From the NCBI GenBank assembly GCA_016795105.1, contig JAEUIH010000010.1:68007-132006 (forward strand): a stretch of DNA of 64,000 nt, given 5' to 3'. Source of the DNA: Planctomyces sp. (GTDB lineage Bacteria; Planctomycetota; Planctomycetia; Planctomycetales; Planctomycetaceae). The notes under the pieces were generated by a model. That model was not told where the DNA came from. It did no database searches and saw only the letters and a program-made list of their open reading frames with translations. Made by a program: the position numbers and the translations under genes. This document shows, piece after piece, positions 1 through 9,867 of the stretch; position 1 is the stretch's first letter; each line of letters begins with the position of its first letter.

Positions 1-1311
1 CAGTTGAATTGACGGGGATTTTGTGGATGCGAGAATTGGGCTCAGAAAGGGGTCTGAGCATGGAGACGTTGAAATCCCATTATCGGTTATTGTTGGGTTT
101 GGACAAGACGTGGGACGTCACGAGTGTTGAGCTGAACGTAGAAGCCAAATCGGTAACGATTGACCTCGAATATCGTGGCCGCGGTGGCATATGTCCAGAC
201 TGCAAGGCGGAATGTGGCCTGAAAGATCATGCCCCGGAGAGGACTTGGCGGCATCTCGACACGATGCAGTTTGAGACGGTTCTGAAGGCTCGGATTCCGC
301 GAGTGAACTGTTCGAAGTGTGGCGTGAAAACGATCTCTGTTCCCTGGGGCGAGAAGCATTCGCGATTCACACTGATGTTCGAGGCATTCGCGATTGACGT
401 GCTGCAGTGTGCTGGCAGCGTTAAGGCTGGAGCACTGCTGCTGGGGCTGAGTTGGAGTGCGGCTCATGAGATCATGAAGCGCGCAGTCGAGCGTGGCCTT
501 GAGAAGCGAAACCTGGAAGGTATTCGTTACGTCGGCATTGACGAAAAGAGCTTTGGCCAGGGACAGGATTACATTTCCGTGATGACCGATCCGAAGGCCT
601 CTCGAGTGATCGAAGTGGCCGAAGGTCGAACCGAGGAATCTGCGGAAATTCTCTGGGATTCTTTGACCGACGAGCAGAAGTCTCACATCGCGGCAGTATC
701 GATCGACATGTGGCAGGCGTACGAAAACAGCGTGGCAACTCATGCTCCTCAGGCCGAGATCGTGTTCGATCGCTTTCACATCTCAAAGCATCTCAATGAA
801 GGCGTCGATAAGGTGCGGCGTGAAGAACATCGCGAACTGATGAAGGAGGGCGATGATCGTCTCAAGGGCATGCGTTATCACTTCCTTTTCAACGCGGAAA
901 AGCTGGATGAAGAACGCCAGGAAGAACTGAATGCTCTGCAGAAACAACAGCTACGAACCAACCGGGCCTGGGGCATCAAAGACTACTTCCGCTGGTTCTG
1001 GGCTGAGTCCGATGCGATCGCCGGCCGAGAGTTCTTCGACCACTGGTATAACTGGGCCATTCGTTCACGACTGGAGCCCATGAAGAAAGTCGCAAGGATG
1101 CTCAAAAACCGACTCGACAATATCCTGTCATGGTTCCGCCACCGCATCACCAACTCAAACGCCGAAGGTTTCAACAGCCGCATCCAGGCCATCAAGTACA
1201 ACGCCCGAGGCTTCAGGTCCTTCCAGAACTACCGTACTCGAATCCTCTTCTTCTGCGGAAAACTCGATTTGATCCCTCAAAATGTTAGCCACTAAATCCC
1301 GTGAAGAACCC
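1..1311 (+). mobile_element. ISL3-family insertion sequence, left end cut by window edge
   Basis: The element holds one ISL3-type transposase gene. Its right end is visible: read inward from base 1311 it begins GGGTTCTTCACGGG and continues through ATTTAGTGG, the kind of terminus ISL3 elements carry. The first bases of the window contain GGGGATTTTGTGG, which matches the inner part of that terminus, so the window probably starts inside the left inverted repeat. Directly after 1311 the sequence becomes the interior of a phage tape-measure gene, so the element has inserted into that gene. The target duplication cannot be confirmed because the left junction is outside. Confidence 0.85.
60..1295 (+). 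CDS. ISL3 family transposase
   Basis: DDE transposase of about 411 residues. The N-terminus has a zinc-binding pair of CxxC motifs (CPDC and CSKCG), followed by a helix-turn-helix-like segment. The catalytic core shows the first acidic residue in GIDEKSFG, the second in SIDMWQAY, and the final Glu in NAEGFNSRIQAIKYNARGF, as in DDE_Tnp_ISL3. I chose the ATG at 60 because ISL3 proteins usually begin near the METLKSHYRLLLGL-like segment; an ATG at 9 in the same frame would add 17 residues of no family character. The gene appears intact, so the element may still be active. It interrupts the prophage tape-measure gene. Confidence 0.93.
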   Translation: METLKSHYRLLLGLDKTWDVTSVELNVEAKSVTIDLEYRGRGGICPDCKAECGLKDHAPERTWRHLDTMQFETVLKARIPRVNCSKCGVKTISVPWGEKHSRFTLMFEAFAIDVLQCAGSVKAGALLLGLSWSAAHEIMKRAVERGLEKRNLEGIRYVGIDEKSFGQGQDYISVMTDPKASRVIEVAEGRTEESAEILWDSLTDEQKSHIAAVSIDMWQAYENSVATHAPQAEIVFDRFHISKHLNEGVDKVRREEHRELMKEGDDRLKGMRYHFLFNAEKLDEERQEELNALQKQQLRTNRAWGIKDYFRWFWAESDAIAGREFFDHWYNWAIRSRLEPMKKVARMLKNRLDNILSWFRHRITNSNAEGFNSRIQAIKYNARGFRSFQNYRTRILFFCGKLDLIPQNVSH

Positions 1312-2549
1312 TATTGTTTAAGGCGGGTATTTCCGCTCAGGATTTGGCCGGCAAAACAAATCAGCTTGCCACAGTCGCAGCGGCAACAAGCACGGACCTG
1401 AACGATCTGGCTCGCATCTATCAGCAGGGTGCTTCTACGGGATCATTCGGACAGGACAAGATTAATCAGCTGGCGGAACGCGGTATTGACATTTACCACG
1501 CACTGGAGGCCGCTACCGGCAGAAGCGGAGCCGAACTCAAGGGCATGATTTCCGATGGCAAAATCGGAATTGCTGAGATGGACTCCGCTCTGGCCCACAT
1601 GACTGAAGGGCACGGAATCTACGCTGGCTCTCTGGCTGCCATGGCCAACACCACCGGCGGAAAACTGGCCCAGATGAAAAACAACATCAGCCAGGCTCTC
1701 GGCGATGTCATGGGAATCGCTCTGGAAATCCTGCATCCGTTCGGAACGGCGATGGTCTCATTCACGCAGAGTCTTCGTGATGGATTCACAGCATTCCGTG
1801 GACCGATCATTTATGCATCCACTGCGGTTGCATGGTTTTTCGGAAATCTGGTGACGATCGGGAAGTTTGCATGGGCGACCGCCCAACTGGGTGCCATCAC
1901 ATTCTTCAACGATATCGTTTACTTTTTCGGAACAACAATTCCTGCCTACCTCAGCTGGTTTGGTGAAAACTGGTCGCAGGTGTTCACGGACGCCGGAAAC
2001 GTTGTGATGACGGTGTTCCGGAACATGGCCATCAACATCGGCTCAGCGATGGCCGCGATTTGGGACTACATTGCGAGTGGAGGCACGACCGAGCTCCAGT
2101 TTGCCTTTGTACCGTTGCTCGATGGGTTCAAGGCAACAGTCGCAGAACTTCCAAACATCCCTGATCGTGCCATGACCGATCTGGAACGCCAGTTGACGGC
2201 TCAAACAGAACAATTGGGAGGTCAGCTCGCGAACAACTTTGATGCCATGCTTGCAGACGCCTCGCAAAAGGTTGGAGAAGCGGATACTCAGATCAAGGAC
2301 ACTGTTGGCAGAGTCCAGAAGGACGGTTCCGACACTGCGATCGCAGCTGCCAACAAAGCGGCAGAAAACAAAGCAATCGGCGTCCGAACCGCGGAGGGAC
2401 AAACGTTGGCAGCACAGCTGTTGCGAGGACAGCTCAGCAAGGAAGATCGAGCGTTAAAGGCACAGGACGAAGCCAACGGGCATCTCAGCGACATCGAGCG
2501 GCATTTGCGTGAAGGAAATCGCAACAATGCACGAGGAAAGAAGTTCTGA
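1312..2549 (+). pseudogene. Phage tail tape-measure protein, C-terminal fragment truncated by ISL3 insertion
   Basis: The remaining 411 residues carry the conserved lambda-type tape-measure segment (TIGR02675-like): an 'ARIYQQG' region, then 'QLAERGIDIYHAL', 'ISDGKIG' and a 'GGKLAQMKNNISQALGDV' tail, followed by hydrophobic stretches (about residues 150-250) and an Ala/Gln-rich, probably coiled-coil end. Tape-measure proteins set siphovirus tail length. Upstream the frame meets a stop inside the IS end, so the N-terminal part must lie left of the IS outside the window. A TTG at 1314 could start translation, but a functional protein is unlikely. It overlaps the next gene by one base (TGATG), as in an intact tail operon. 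Confidence 0.85.
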
Positions 2550-3454
2550 TGGCCAGAATTGTCAAACACAAGTGGTATGACGAAGAAGGAGACGACGACG
2601 CTGAGGTCCAGTCAAACAATCTCCGCACGCGCCTGAAGGTGAAGACGGATGTGCGAATGTCCTGGACAAAGCTTCGAACACTCCGACCGATCCCACGGCA
2701 TGGCGAAGAGAGCGAAACGGATCCGGGGTTCTTTCTGAAAAAGATTCATTTCAAGCATGAATCGCGGCTGATCTGGGATTTGGAGCTGGACTGGATCCCA
2801 TTCAAAATCACCGAAGAGAATCGCAACCCTTTGCAGCGCGTTCCGGTGATCACTTTTGACAGTGGTTCGATCGAGATTCCTGCCGATCGCGACTGGAAAG
2901 GCAGACCGAACGTCAACACTGCCGGAGAAACCATGCTGGGGATCATGAGGCAGATTCCCACAGTCGATTATTCGATTGCGGTGAATCTGGCAAAAGACCC
3001 CGCATGGATTCAGACTCATTTGCTGGCCGTCAACAGTGATACGGTGGTGATTCGCGGTCGGCGTTGGACGCCGCGGACACTGTTGTTCGCTCGCGTCTCT
3101 GCAAGTGAGTACAAGAACGAAAACAAAGTGGATTTCTCTGAGTTCAGTCTCACGATCATGGCAAACCCGCTGACATGGTCGCAGGAAGTCTTCAACACTG
3201 GAACGGTTCAGCTTGAAGAATACGATTTGCTGAAGGACGGGAAGGTGTACCGCCGTTATCGGCAGAAGCCGATCATGGAGGGCAGCCCTCCGGAGCCGGT
3301 CAAGGAACCAAAGCCGCTAGACGCAAATGGCCAGCTGATTCAGGATGCGCTTCAGAAGAATCGCACCGAACCAATCAAGGCCTCCAAACTGATCACACTG
3401 CGTTTTGATATTCAGCCTGAACTTCCATTCAACAATGTACTGCCACTGAAATGA
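2549..3454 (+). CDS. Phage tail-associated protein, unknown family
   Basis: A 301-residue soluble protein directly after the tape-measure gene, where siphoviruses usually encode distal tail or baseplate components. I do not recognise a named domain. It is mixed charged and beta-rich looking, with no signal peptide or membrane segment. A Shine-Dalgarno-like GAGGAAAG precedes the ATG by about eight bases, and the ATG overlaps the previous stop by one base. It overlaps the next gene by four bases (ATGA), so translation of the tail genes is probably coupled. A distal-tail role is inferred from position only. Confidence 0.7.
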   Translation: MARIVKHKWYDEEGDDDAEVQSNNLRTRLKVKTDVRMSWTKLRTLRPIPRHGEESETDPGFFLKKIHFKHESRLIWDLELDWIPFKITEENRNPLQRVPVITFDSGSIEIPADRDWKGRPNVNTAGETMLGIMRQIPTVDYSIAVNLAKDPAWIQTHLLAVNSDTVVIRGRRWTPRTLLFARVSASEYKNENKVDFSEFSLTIMANPLTWSQEVFNTGTVQLEEYDLLKDGKVYRRYRQKPIMEGSPPEPVKEPKPLDANGQLIQDALQKNRTEPIKASKLITLRFDIQPELPFNNVLPLK

Positions 3455-4284
3455 GCGGCGATCTGTATTCCCTGTACGAAGATCAGCATAAAGCCGTCGG
3501 ACGCATCGTTCGACGTGAACGACTGCTGCGCCGTGGCCAGCAAGGGGCAGCAAAGGCAGAAGACTCATATCGGCCTCCGATACGCGTCATGGCTTTGACG
3601 ACTCGTTCGTACAATTCTGTGGTGCCTGAGGAACTTCCTGTTTTCGTTTGGGATGCTGAACGAACAGTCTTCAACATTGTGCAGGTCGGCTCATCGCTCG
3701 CGGGATACATTGCTCTGACAATCAATGGCACGCGTCATCTGATGGAATGCCGGCGAAGCACACTGACGGATCTGGAAACCGCCGTTCCCGGAATGCGTGC
3801 AACTGTCTTTCCGGGAATGTGGGAGCTCGACTTTGGCATTTTGACCGATCGCAAATCCGCCGCTGTGACGGTTTCGGCGGAAAGGATCACGGATGATGAA
3901 AACACCACTTTGTGCGAACTGTTCGACGATGTCCTGAGCGTCATCTATACAGGGGCATTGATTGTTCGTCAGGAAGCCTGGTGTTCTGTGGGCGATCGCA
4001 GCCGTGAAACGGCCCCGGCCGTCGTGCACCGCGAGGTGACGGATTCGATCCCTTATCAGACCGGAGCCGTGAAATCGGGAGCAATCGGTACAGCGGTCTG
4101 GAGCTGGGATGCCGGCTATCTGGTGACAGCCTGGGAGTGCCGCAGCTTCTCGCATGCGACGGGCTATGTGGAGGCAGACGATCCTGTCCTCTATCCGCCG
4201 GAAGATGAAGGGGGCACCGGCGGCGGTGGAAGCGGCGGTGGTGGTCCAACCGGACCTGAAGAGCCGCCACCACTGGGGCCATAA
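3451..4284 (+). CDS. Phage tail-associated protein with Gly/Pro-rich C-terminus
   Basis: A 277-residue protein of unknown family. The first 250 residues have a globular, beta-rich composition with several Trp and Cys residues. The last 30 residues are a flexible Gly/Ser/Pro-rich tail, such as often links virion subdomains or neighbouring subunits. Its start overlaps the previous stop by four bases, and the next gene starts three bases after its stop. It is therefore part of the tail operon. No catalytic motif is visible. Confidence 0.65.
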   Translation: MSGDLYSLYEDQHKAVGRIVRRERLLRRGQQGAAKAEDSYRPPIRVMALTTRSYNSVVPEELPVFVWDAERTVFNIVQVGSSLAGYIALTINGTRHLMECRRSTLTDLETAVPGMRATVFPGMWELDFGILTDRKSAAVTVSAERITDDENTTLCELFDDVLSVIYTGALIVRQEAWCSVGDRSRETAPAVVHREVTDSIPYQTGAVKSGAIGTAVWSWDAGYLVTAWECRSFSHATGYVEADDPVLYPPEDEGGTGGGGSGGGGPTGPEEPPPLGP

Positions 4285-4286
4285 TC

Positions 4287-5333
4287 ATGTGTTTTAAGAC
4301 GCTGTTTAACCCGGCTGGACCGTGCTGCGGATCAAACTCACTGTGTATTCGCTGGCCGGAAATTGATTTCGCAAATGTCAAATGGAAAGTGACGACGCCC
4401 GATGCGGAATGGCTCGACGTCGATACCACTATCACCCGCCGTACCGGGCTGATCAACTACTATACCTGGAACGCGGAAAGTGACGAAATCACAGGTTCAA
4501 CCTCTCATCCGTCAATTGATGATGCCGGCACTGACTATCTGATTGCGAACGACGTTGGATTTGGACCTCGGGCACACTGGTACCGCGGAGGAAGCTACCT
4601 TGCCCAGCATTCCGGAAACTGTCTCTGGTCAATTTACAATCGGGAGGAACTTGTTCACAAACAGGTTGCGATCGTCCGAGTTGAGCTGAGTTATCTGCGA
4701 TCGTTCTTTGACAGCAGTCAGCCGGCTATCTTCATGGCGGGTGCTCAGAGTCTTTTGACACCTGAGCAGCTTGCGTTCTGGACGTCAAAGTCAGCTCGCG
4801 TTCCAGAAATCTTCGAAATATTCAACGGGGTTCCGTTTCCAAACGGGCAATCCGGGGAGTTGGTCGAGAATCAAAACTTTGTCGGTTTGTCAGATGTGCT
4901 CAGCCGACTGGCATGCTATTGGCTTCCGTTTTTTGCTGAGTCAAACTCTCCGGCGTACGACACGAACTATGTGTTTCCAGTCAGTTTGCTGACGAATCTC
5001 AGATCAATGGATCCATCCACGTGGCCGGGCATTGACTGGCTGTATCAGCCGACGGCTCTTGAATTGGCAGCATCGCAGCAATTGAGTCCAGGGATGCTGT
5101 TTGGTGTGCTCGATGATGCACGGTCTCCGCTGCATGGGCAATTTCTACCTTTCGAGGGAGCAACCTGGGGTACTTCCGACGATCCTGAACTGCCTCCGTT
5201 TGTTCTTTCTGTCCCCTGGGAGTTGTCAACCGGGACAATTCGTGCCGAACTCGGATTTGTGAATCGCTGGGAACGGACCAATGAGAATTCCGCACTGCCG
5301 GATTGGATCGAGATAGAACTGGTCAACGCCTGA
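4287..5333 (+). CDS. Phage tail/baseplate protein, unknown
   Basis: A 348-residue protein, rich in Trp and acidic residues, with no signal peptide, membrane segment or recognised motif. The N-terminus has a Cys-rich start (two Cys pairs within the first 25 residues), which is unusual for its neighbours and could bind metal. It lies three bases after the previous gene and 65 bases before the Ig-repeat protein, within the rightward structural block. A baseplate or tail-tip role is inferred from position alone. Confidence 0.6.
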   Translation: MCFKTLFNPAGPCCGSNSLCIRWPEIDFANVKWKVTTPDAEWLDVDTTITRRTGLINYYTWNAESDEITGSTSHPSIDDAGTDYLIANDVGFGPRAHWYRGGSYLAQHSGNCLWSIYNREELVHKQVAIVRVELSYLRSFFDSSQPAIFMAGAQSLLTPEQLAFWTSKSARVPEIFEIFNGVPFPNGQSGELVENQNFVGLSDVLSRLACYWLPFFAESNSPAYDTNYVFPVSLLTNLRSMDPSTWPGIDWLYQPTALELAASQQLSPGMLFGVLDDARSPLHGQFLPFEGATWGTSDDPELPPFVLSVPWELSTGTIRAELGFVNRWERTNENSALPDWIEIELVNA

Positions 5334-5398
5334 GCTTGCAGAGCCTTAGCGCTGCGAATTCGATTCCGCAACCCTTTTGACCTACGGAGAGGCGATCA

Positions 5399-7261
5399 AT
5401 GGCGCTCAAGATCTGGCGTGGAGATGCACCGGCCGTTTCACAGGTGACACGAGTCACACCCGCAAACGTTGAGGTCGGCGACATCTTCACCCTCACAATC
5501 AACGGCAAGGCCCTCAGCGTTACAGCGACCGCTGCCACAGCAGCCAATGTTGTCGATCTGTTTGTGGCTGCGATCGCAGCCAGCGAGATTCCTGAATTCA
5601 CTGAGTTTGTTGCCACCAATGACGCCAATACTCTGCTGTTAACCGCAGCTGAGCCGGGAGTCCCGTTCACTTTCACCGCCAGCACAACGAATGCTGGAAA
5701 ATCAGACGTGAACGTTGTCACAACGACACAGGGTAGCACTGCCGCCACTGAGGTCCAGAAGTTCACGATTCCGTCTGCAGCAACCGGCGGAACGTGGAAG
5801 ATTACCTTCGGATCTGCGACGACGGCCGCACTGAACGTCGGTGACTCAGCCGGCACAGTGCAAACCGCCTTGCAGGGCCTCAGCACTGTTGGCAGCGGCA
5901 ATGCGACCGTCAGCAAATCCGGAGACGAATACACAGTCACATTCGCCAGTGCACTCGCCAGCCAGAACGTGGCTCCGCTCGTTGTGGCTTTGTATCTGGA
6001 CAAACCTTTGATCGATGTTGTTCAAAACGGTGCATCCTTTGGACCGCCTCAGAATGAGATTCAGCGGCTCAGGCTCCCCAGCAGTGACGTGACGTCCAAA
6101 ACATTCACGCTGACGTTCAACGGAGATACAACCGCCTCGCAGTTTCCACCCATCACGGCTTCCGGCCTGCAGGGATGGCTGCGTCTGCAGTGGCAGGACG
6201 TGAATACGGTCAACGTGACGGATGACACTGCAACCGGAGGTTACCTGATTGAGTTCACGGGATCGGCAGGCAACGCCAACCAACCGACGATCACAGCAGC
6301 ATCGACGTGGACGGCGGCGGAGGGACGTTATGACATCACCGTCACGACGACGACGGAAGGTGCCGCGAATGCAAACGAAGTCCAGACAATCACCCTGTCT
6401 CCGACCCCCACGGGTGGGACCTTCACGCTGACATACGCCGGCCAGACAACTTCTCCAATTGCCTACAACGCCAGTGCAGCGACTGTTGATACGGCTTTGG
6501 AGGCCTTGTCAAACATCGGAGTTGGCGACGTTACCGTGACAGGATCAGCCGGTGGCCCCTGGACAGTCACGTTTGGCGGAGCTCTCGCTAACACGAACGT
6601 CCAGCAAATCACTGGCAATGGATCAGGACTCACTGGAGCCGCAACCCAAACATTCACAGCGGCTCAGGTGACCGCTTCCAGTGGTCCAAACCATTGGGAC
6701 ACTGCAGCAAACTGGCTCCCGGCCGGCGTCCCTGCAAACAGTGACGACGTGAGTTTCGAGATTGGCGATTCGGATTGCCTTTACGGTCTGGATCAAACAT
6801 CTGTCACTCTGACTTCGCTTTCGTTTGCGAGCACATGGACCGGAGCTCTTGGACTCCCGCGAGTCAACGAGCTCGGATATGTCGAGTACCGAACTCGTGA
6901 TCTGACGATCAAGTGCCCAACAGTCCTGATCGGTCATGGCGAAGGCTCAGGCAGCGGAAAGATTCAATTGAACACGCTGAACGCCGCCTGTGCTCTTGAG
7001 GTTCGAAATTCTGGTGGATCGAGAGAATCCGGCGTCCCAGCAATCACATGGTATGGAGATCACGCGAGTAACAGCATCGTCATGCTGTCTGGTGATCTGG
7101 GAATTGCCGTTTGGTCTGATCAAACCGCAGAGATCAACACAATTCGTCAGTACGGAGGTCAACTCCGAATCAATCGATCCTCCATCAACGACCTGTACGC
7201 ACCGGGCCAGCAGGTGTCCGCCCACGAAACGACCATCGGCGGTATGCCGGTGGAGCTATGA
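5399..7261 (+). CDS. Virion protein with tandem Ig-like repeats
   Basis: A 620-residue Thr/Ala/Gly-rich protein built from repeated beta-sandwich-like units. Two clear copies of about 90-100 residues each begin with 'EVQ', run through a 'GGT..(I/L)T(F/Y)' strand and a 'VQTAL/VDTALEALS' turn, and end with a 'VTF..ALA..NV' strand (about residues 118-200 and 325-425). A diverged copy lies between them and a shorter related unit at the N-terminus. The last 190 residues differ and contain an 'NHWDTAANWLPAGVP' stretch like that seen in beta-solenoid or autotransporter-type surface proteins. The ATG has a good ribosome site (GGAGAGG, 5386-5392). Decoration of the tail and adhesion to cells or particles is inferred. 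Confidence 0.65.
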   Translation: MALKIWRGDAPAVSQVTRVTPANVEVGDIFTLTINGKALSVTATAATAANVVDLFVAAIAASEIPEFTEFVATNDANTLLLTAAEPGVPFTFTASTTNAGKSDVNVVTTTQGSTAATEVQKFTIPSAATGGTWKITFGSATTAALNVGDSAGTVQTALQGLSTVGSGNATVSKSGDEYTVTFASALASQNVAPLVVALYLDKPLIDVVQNGASFGPPQNEIQRLRLPSSDVTSKTFTLTFNGDTTASQFPPITASGLQGWLRLQWQDVNTVNVTDDTATGGYLIEFTGSAGNANQPTITAASTWTAAEGRYDITVTTTTEGAANANEVQTITLSPTPTGGTFTLTYAGQTTSPIAYNASAATVDTALEALSNIGVGDVTVTGSAGGPWTVTFGGALANTNVQQITGNGSGLTGAATQTFTAAQVTASSGPNHWDTAANWLPAGVPANSDDVSFEIGDSDCLYGLDQTSVTLTSLSFASTWTGALGLPRVNELGYVEYRTRDLTIKCPTVLIGHGEGSGSGKIQLNTLNAACALEVRNSGGSRESGVPAITWYGDHASNSIVMLSGDLGIAVWSDQTAEINTIRQYGGQLRINRSSINDLYAPGQQVSAHETTIGGMPVEL

Positions 7262-7289
7262 TTGCCGGTGTTTCACTGGAACTTAGAAA

Positions 7290-9866
7290 ATGTCGACCAC
7301 TGAAGCCTTCAACACGACAGTCGATCAGCTGCTGGATTCCTACAACGCAACATACGCGCCTCTGTACGGATCGACAACAAAACTCCGAGTCAGCAGCTCC
7401 GGTCGGGTCTATGGCACAGTTCAGGGTGATCCCGGTCGAGTCAGGCTGATCACGATTGATCCAGCTTCCGGCGACTTTACCTTGACGCTCAATCTCGTCG
7501 CGGTGACAAACGGTCTTACTCAGTTGAGAGTGAGATTCTGCGCGAATGCGACAGATCAGGCCTGCCACGAAATCTTCGGCAATGCTGACACGTCATTCGT
7601 GGTTCGTACGCTGAACTCTGCTGGCAGTGTTGTGACCACACATGCCTCGACGAACTTCGACGACTCAGTGAATGGCACACTCGTCATCACTCGCGTCACA
7701 AACACATTCACAGTCCGACTCAATGGGACAACCATGGCGACGTTCACAGATGCAAGTCTGGCGAACGGAATCGTTGTATATGGTTGCGGCGAGAATTTTG
7801 TCTCGCCCAGTGCGACAGCCGGTTATCAGCTGACGCAGATCAATTCCGGTGCACCAACGGAGATCTGCCCCGGTATCTGCTCACTCGGAACGGTGTCAGG
7901 AACTTCAGTCGTCGTAAGCACGACAGCAGCAACACGAGGGACTGGCGGGACTCTTAATTACACGTTGCAGAGAACGACTGACATTACAGGGGCAAGCGGG
8001 TGGGCTGATGTTGACAGTCCTTCGACATCTCTCACACGCACAGACACAACAGTCGTCGGCGGCACAACGTATGCCTGGCGAATCAAAATCACCGACGGCA
8101 CAAACACAGATTTCACTGGATTCGTTGTTGCAAAAGCTGAGAACATCAGCACGTTCAATTTCTCTGCCAGTCAGATTGGCTGGTTTGGACGATTCACGGA
8201 CTCTGCCGGCAACAGGATTCTCTCAGCAAAGAACTCCGAGGTTTGGTTTCGAGTCTCCGGTTACAGCCTCAGGGTCTGGTATGTGGCCACCGGAACCGCC
8301 CCACTATGGGTTTCAGTCGATGGAGGTGCCTGGTACCAGCCGGCAGGCGCGTTCGTAAACACATCCGGAGCGGTAGCACAGTCCGGCGAAATCTTCAGCG
8401 GTACACCATCAGACGGACCTCATGATGTGAGATTTCGTCTGACAGACGCGAACACTGGTTCATTCAGACTCAGGTTGACAACCGGACTTGAGGTGCGATC
8501 CGGATCAACCCCGGCCCTGAATCTGCATTCAGATTATGGAGACTATGAGCAGGTCAGAGGATCGAACGGACTTGCGAACTGGGTCGACACATTTACGGAC
8601 AGTTCTCTGTCAGACACGGCGAGCTACACGTCTCCGATTTTCCCGGGTGCTCAGAGCATCACTAACGGAAATGAATTCGCTCGCAACTCATATTGTGAGT
8701 TCCTCGTCGATAGTTCCGTCACCAAGATGTACATCCACATTGCAAACAGTGGCGGCGGTCAGGACGGCTCTTTTGGTCTTTGGGTGAACAACGTTCTTGT
8801 CTCAAAACACGTCACAGCTGCAAACACCAACGGTGCATTTGGGCTGTTCGGTCCGATCACCATACCTGGCACAGGCACCCGACTGGTTCGCGTATCAAGC
8901 ATCAGCGGTCTTGATGGTGTTGTTGTGAATGGGCTCTTCGTCGACTCACCGGTTCCGGGAAAGTCAAAGACAAAGAGAGGGTGCTGGGTTGGAGACAGCG
9001 TCACAGCTGGCGACAGCGTGACGACGGCCTTTGATCCAAGTGGTAATTTTGATCAGCTGTGTGAAATCGTCGACGGCAGGTTCATCTCGTACAACCGTGG
9101 CCTCAGCGGGCAAAAAGCCGCCGACTTCAACGGAAACAATCGACAAAACGACATTCCAACCAACATGGATTTCGTCGTCTGTAACATGTCCATCAATGAT
9201 GCCGGTGATTTCGCGGCGTCCCCGGCCGCGACGCGAGCGGTCTATGTGACGATGTACAACAGCATCCTCACCAGATGCCCAAATGCCAAACTGCTGTGCG
9301 TACCACAATTGCCTTACCAGCCAACGAATCGCACTGCGGTACTCACCGGGATTCAAGGCGCTGTTGCGGACGTAAACAACCCCCGATGCATTTACGTGTC
9401 CAGTGATACGTGGGTGAGCGGATTCAATGAAGGATCGCATCCTTACGACATGGGAAAAGCGCAGATGTGCGGCGGAGGTGTGGCTGCGATCAGAATTGCG
9501 GCGCAACCGTCGGACGGGGACACGATCACGATCAATGGCACTGCTTTTGAGTTTGATAGCAACAGCTCCGTGATTGGTGGTCGGACAGCTGTGACGATTG
9601 GTGCAACGCTTGTTGACACGATCAACAACCTGGCAAACGCCATTGATGCCGATGCCGGGGCATTTTCACTTCTTCAGAGAATCATCATCCCGACGGATAC
9701 AACTCGTCAGGGAGTGGCCATCAGCGGTTGCACATCCCTGTCGAAATCAGGGGCGAATATCACGACGTTTGGGCCGGAAGCTCAAGGATTTCTCACGGCC
9801 ATCCAGCCGTATTTGTTAACTGACTTGGTTCGATCGCAATCAGGGTTGCTTCTAGGGGTGTGTTAG
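7290..9866 (+). CDS. Tail fibre-like protein with C-terminal SGNH/GDSL hydrolase domain
   Basis: An 858-residue protein. Residues 1-540 are Thr/Ser/Val-rich beta repeats with a carbohydrate-binding look. Residues about 560-735 form an SGNH hydrolase: nucleophile block GDS with Ser near 570, an 'NMSINDAG' block III, and a 'SHPYDMGK' block V giving the catalytic His near 717. The tail after the SGNH domain has an 'NGTAFEF' repeat common in phage tail proteins. SGNH domains in tail proteins typically deacetylate or cleave esters on surface polysaccharides, so this is probably the receptor-binding or depolymerising protein. It directly precedes a repeat protein with one base between. Confidence 0.75.
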   Translation: MSTTEAFNTTVDQLLDSYNATYAPLYGSTTKLRVSSSGRVYGTVQGDPGRVRLITIDPASGDFTLTLNLVAVTNGLTQLRVRFCANATDQACHEIFGNADTSFVVRTLNSAGSVVTTHASTNFDDSVNGTLVITRVTNTFTVRLNGTTMATFTDASLANGIVVYGCGENFVSPSATAGYQLTQINSGAPTEICPGICSLGTVSGTSVVVSTTAATRGTGGTLNYTLQRTTDITGASGWADVDSPSTSLTRTDTTVVGGTTYAWRIKITDGTNTDFTGFVVAKAENISTFNFSASQIGWFGRFTDSAGNRILSAKNSEVWFRVSGYSLRVWYVATGTAPLWVSVDGGAWYQPAGAFVNTSGAVAQSGEIFSGTPSDGPHDVRFRLTDANTGSFRLRLTTGLEVRSGSTPALNLHSDYGDYEQVRGSNGLANWVDTFTDSSLSDTASYTSPIFPGAQSITNGNEFARNSYCEFLVDSSVTKMYIHIANSGGGQDGSFGLWVNNVLVSKHVTAANTNGAFGLFGPITIPGTGTRLVRVSSISGLDGVVVNGLFVDSPVPGKSKTKRGCWVGDSVTAGDSVTTAFDPSGNFDQLCEIVDGRFISYNRGLSGQKAADFNGNNRQNDIPTNMDFVVCNMSINDAGDFAASPAATRAVYVTMYNSILTRCPNAKLLCVPQLPYQPTNRTAVLTGIQGAVADVNNPRCIYVSSDTWVSGFNEGSHPYDMGKAQMCGGGVAAIRIAAQPSDGDTITINGTAFEFDSNSSVIGGRTAVTIGATLVDTINNLANAIDADAGAFSLLQRIIIPTDTTRQGVAISGCTSLSKSGANITTFGPEAQGFLTAIQPYLLTDLVRSQSGLLLGVC

Positions 9867-9867
9867 T

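Noticed and set aside
87-779. Long open frame on the minus strand opposite the transposase
   Set aside because: It lies antisense to a clear ISL3 transposase and its translation has no domain character.
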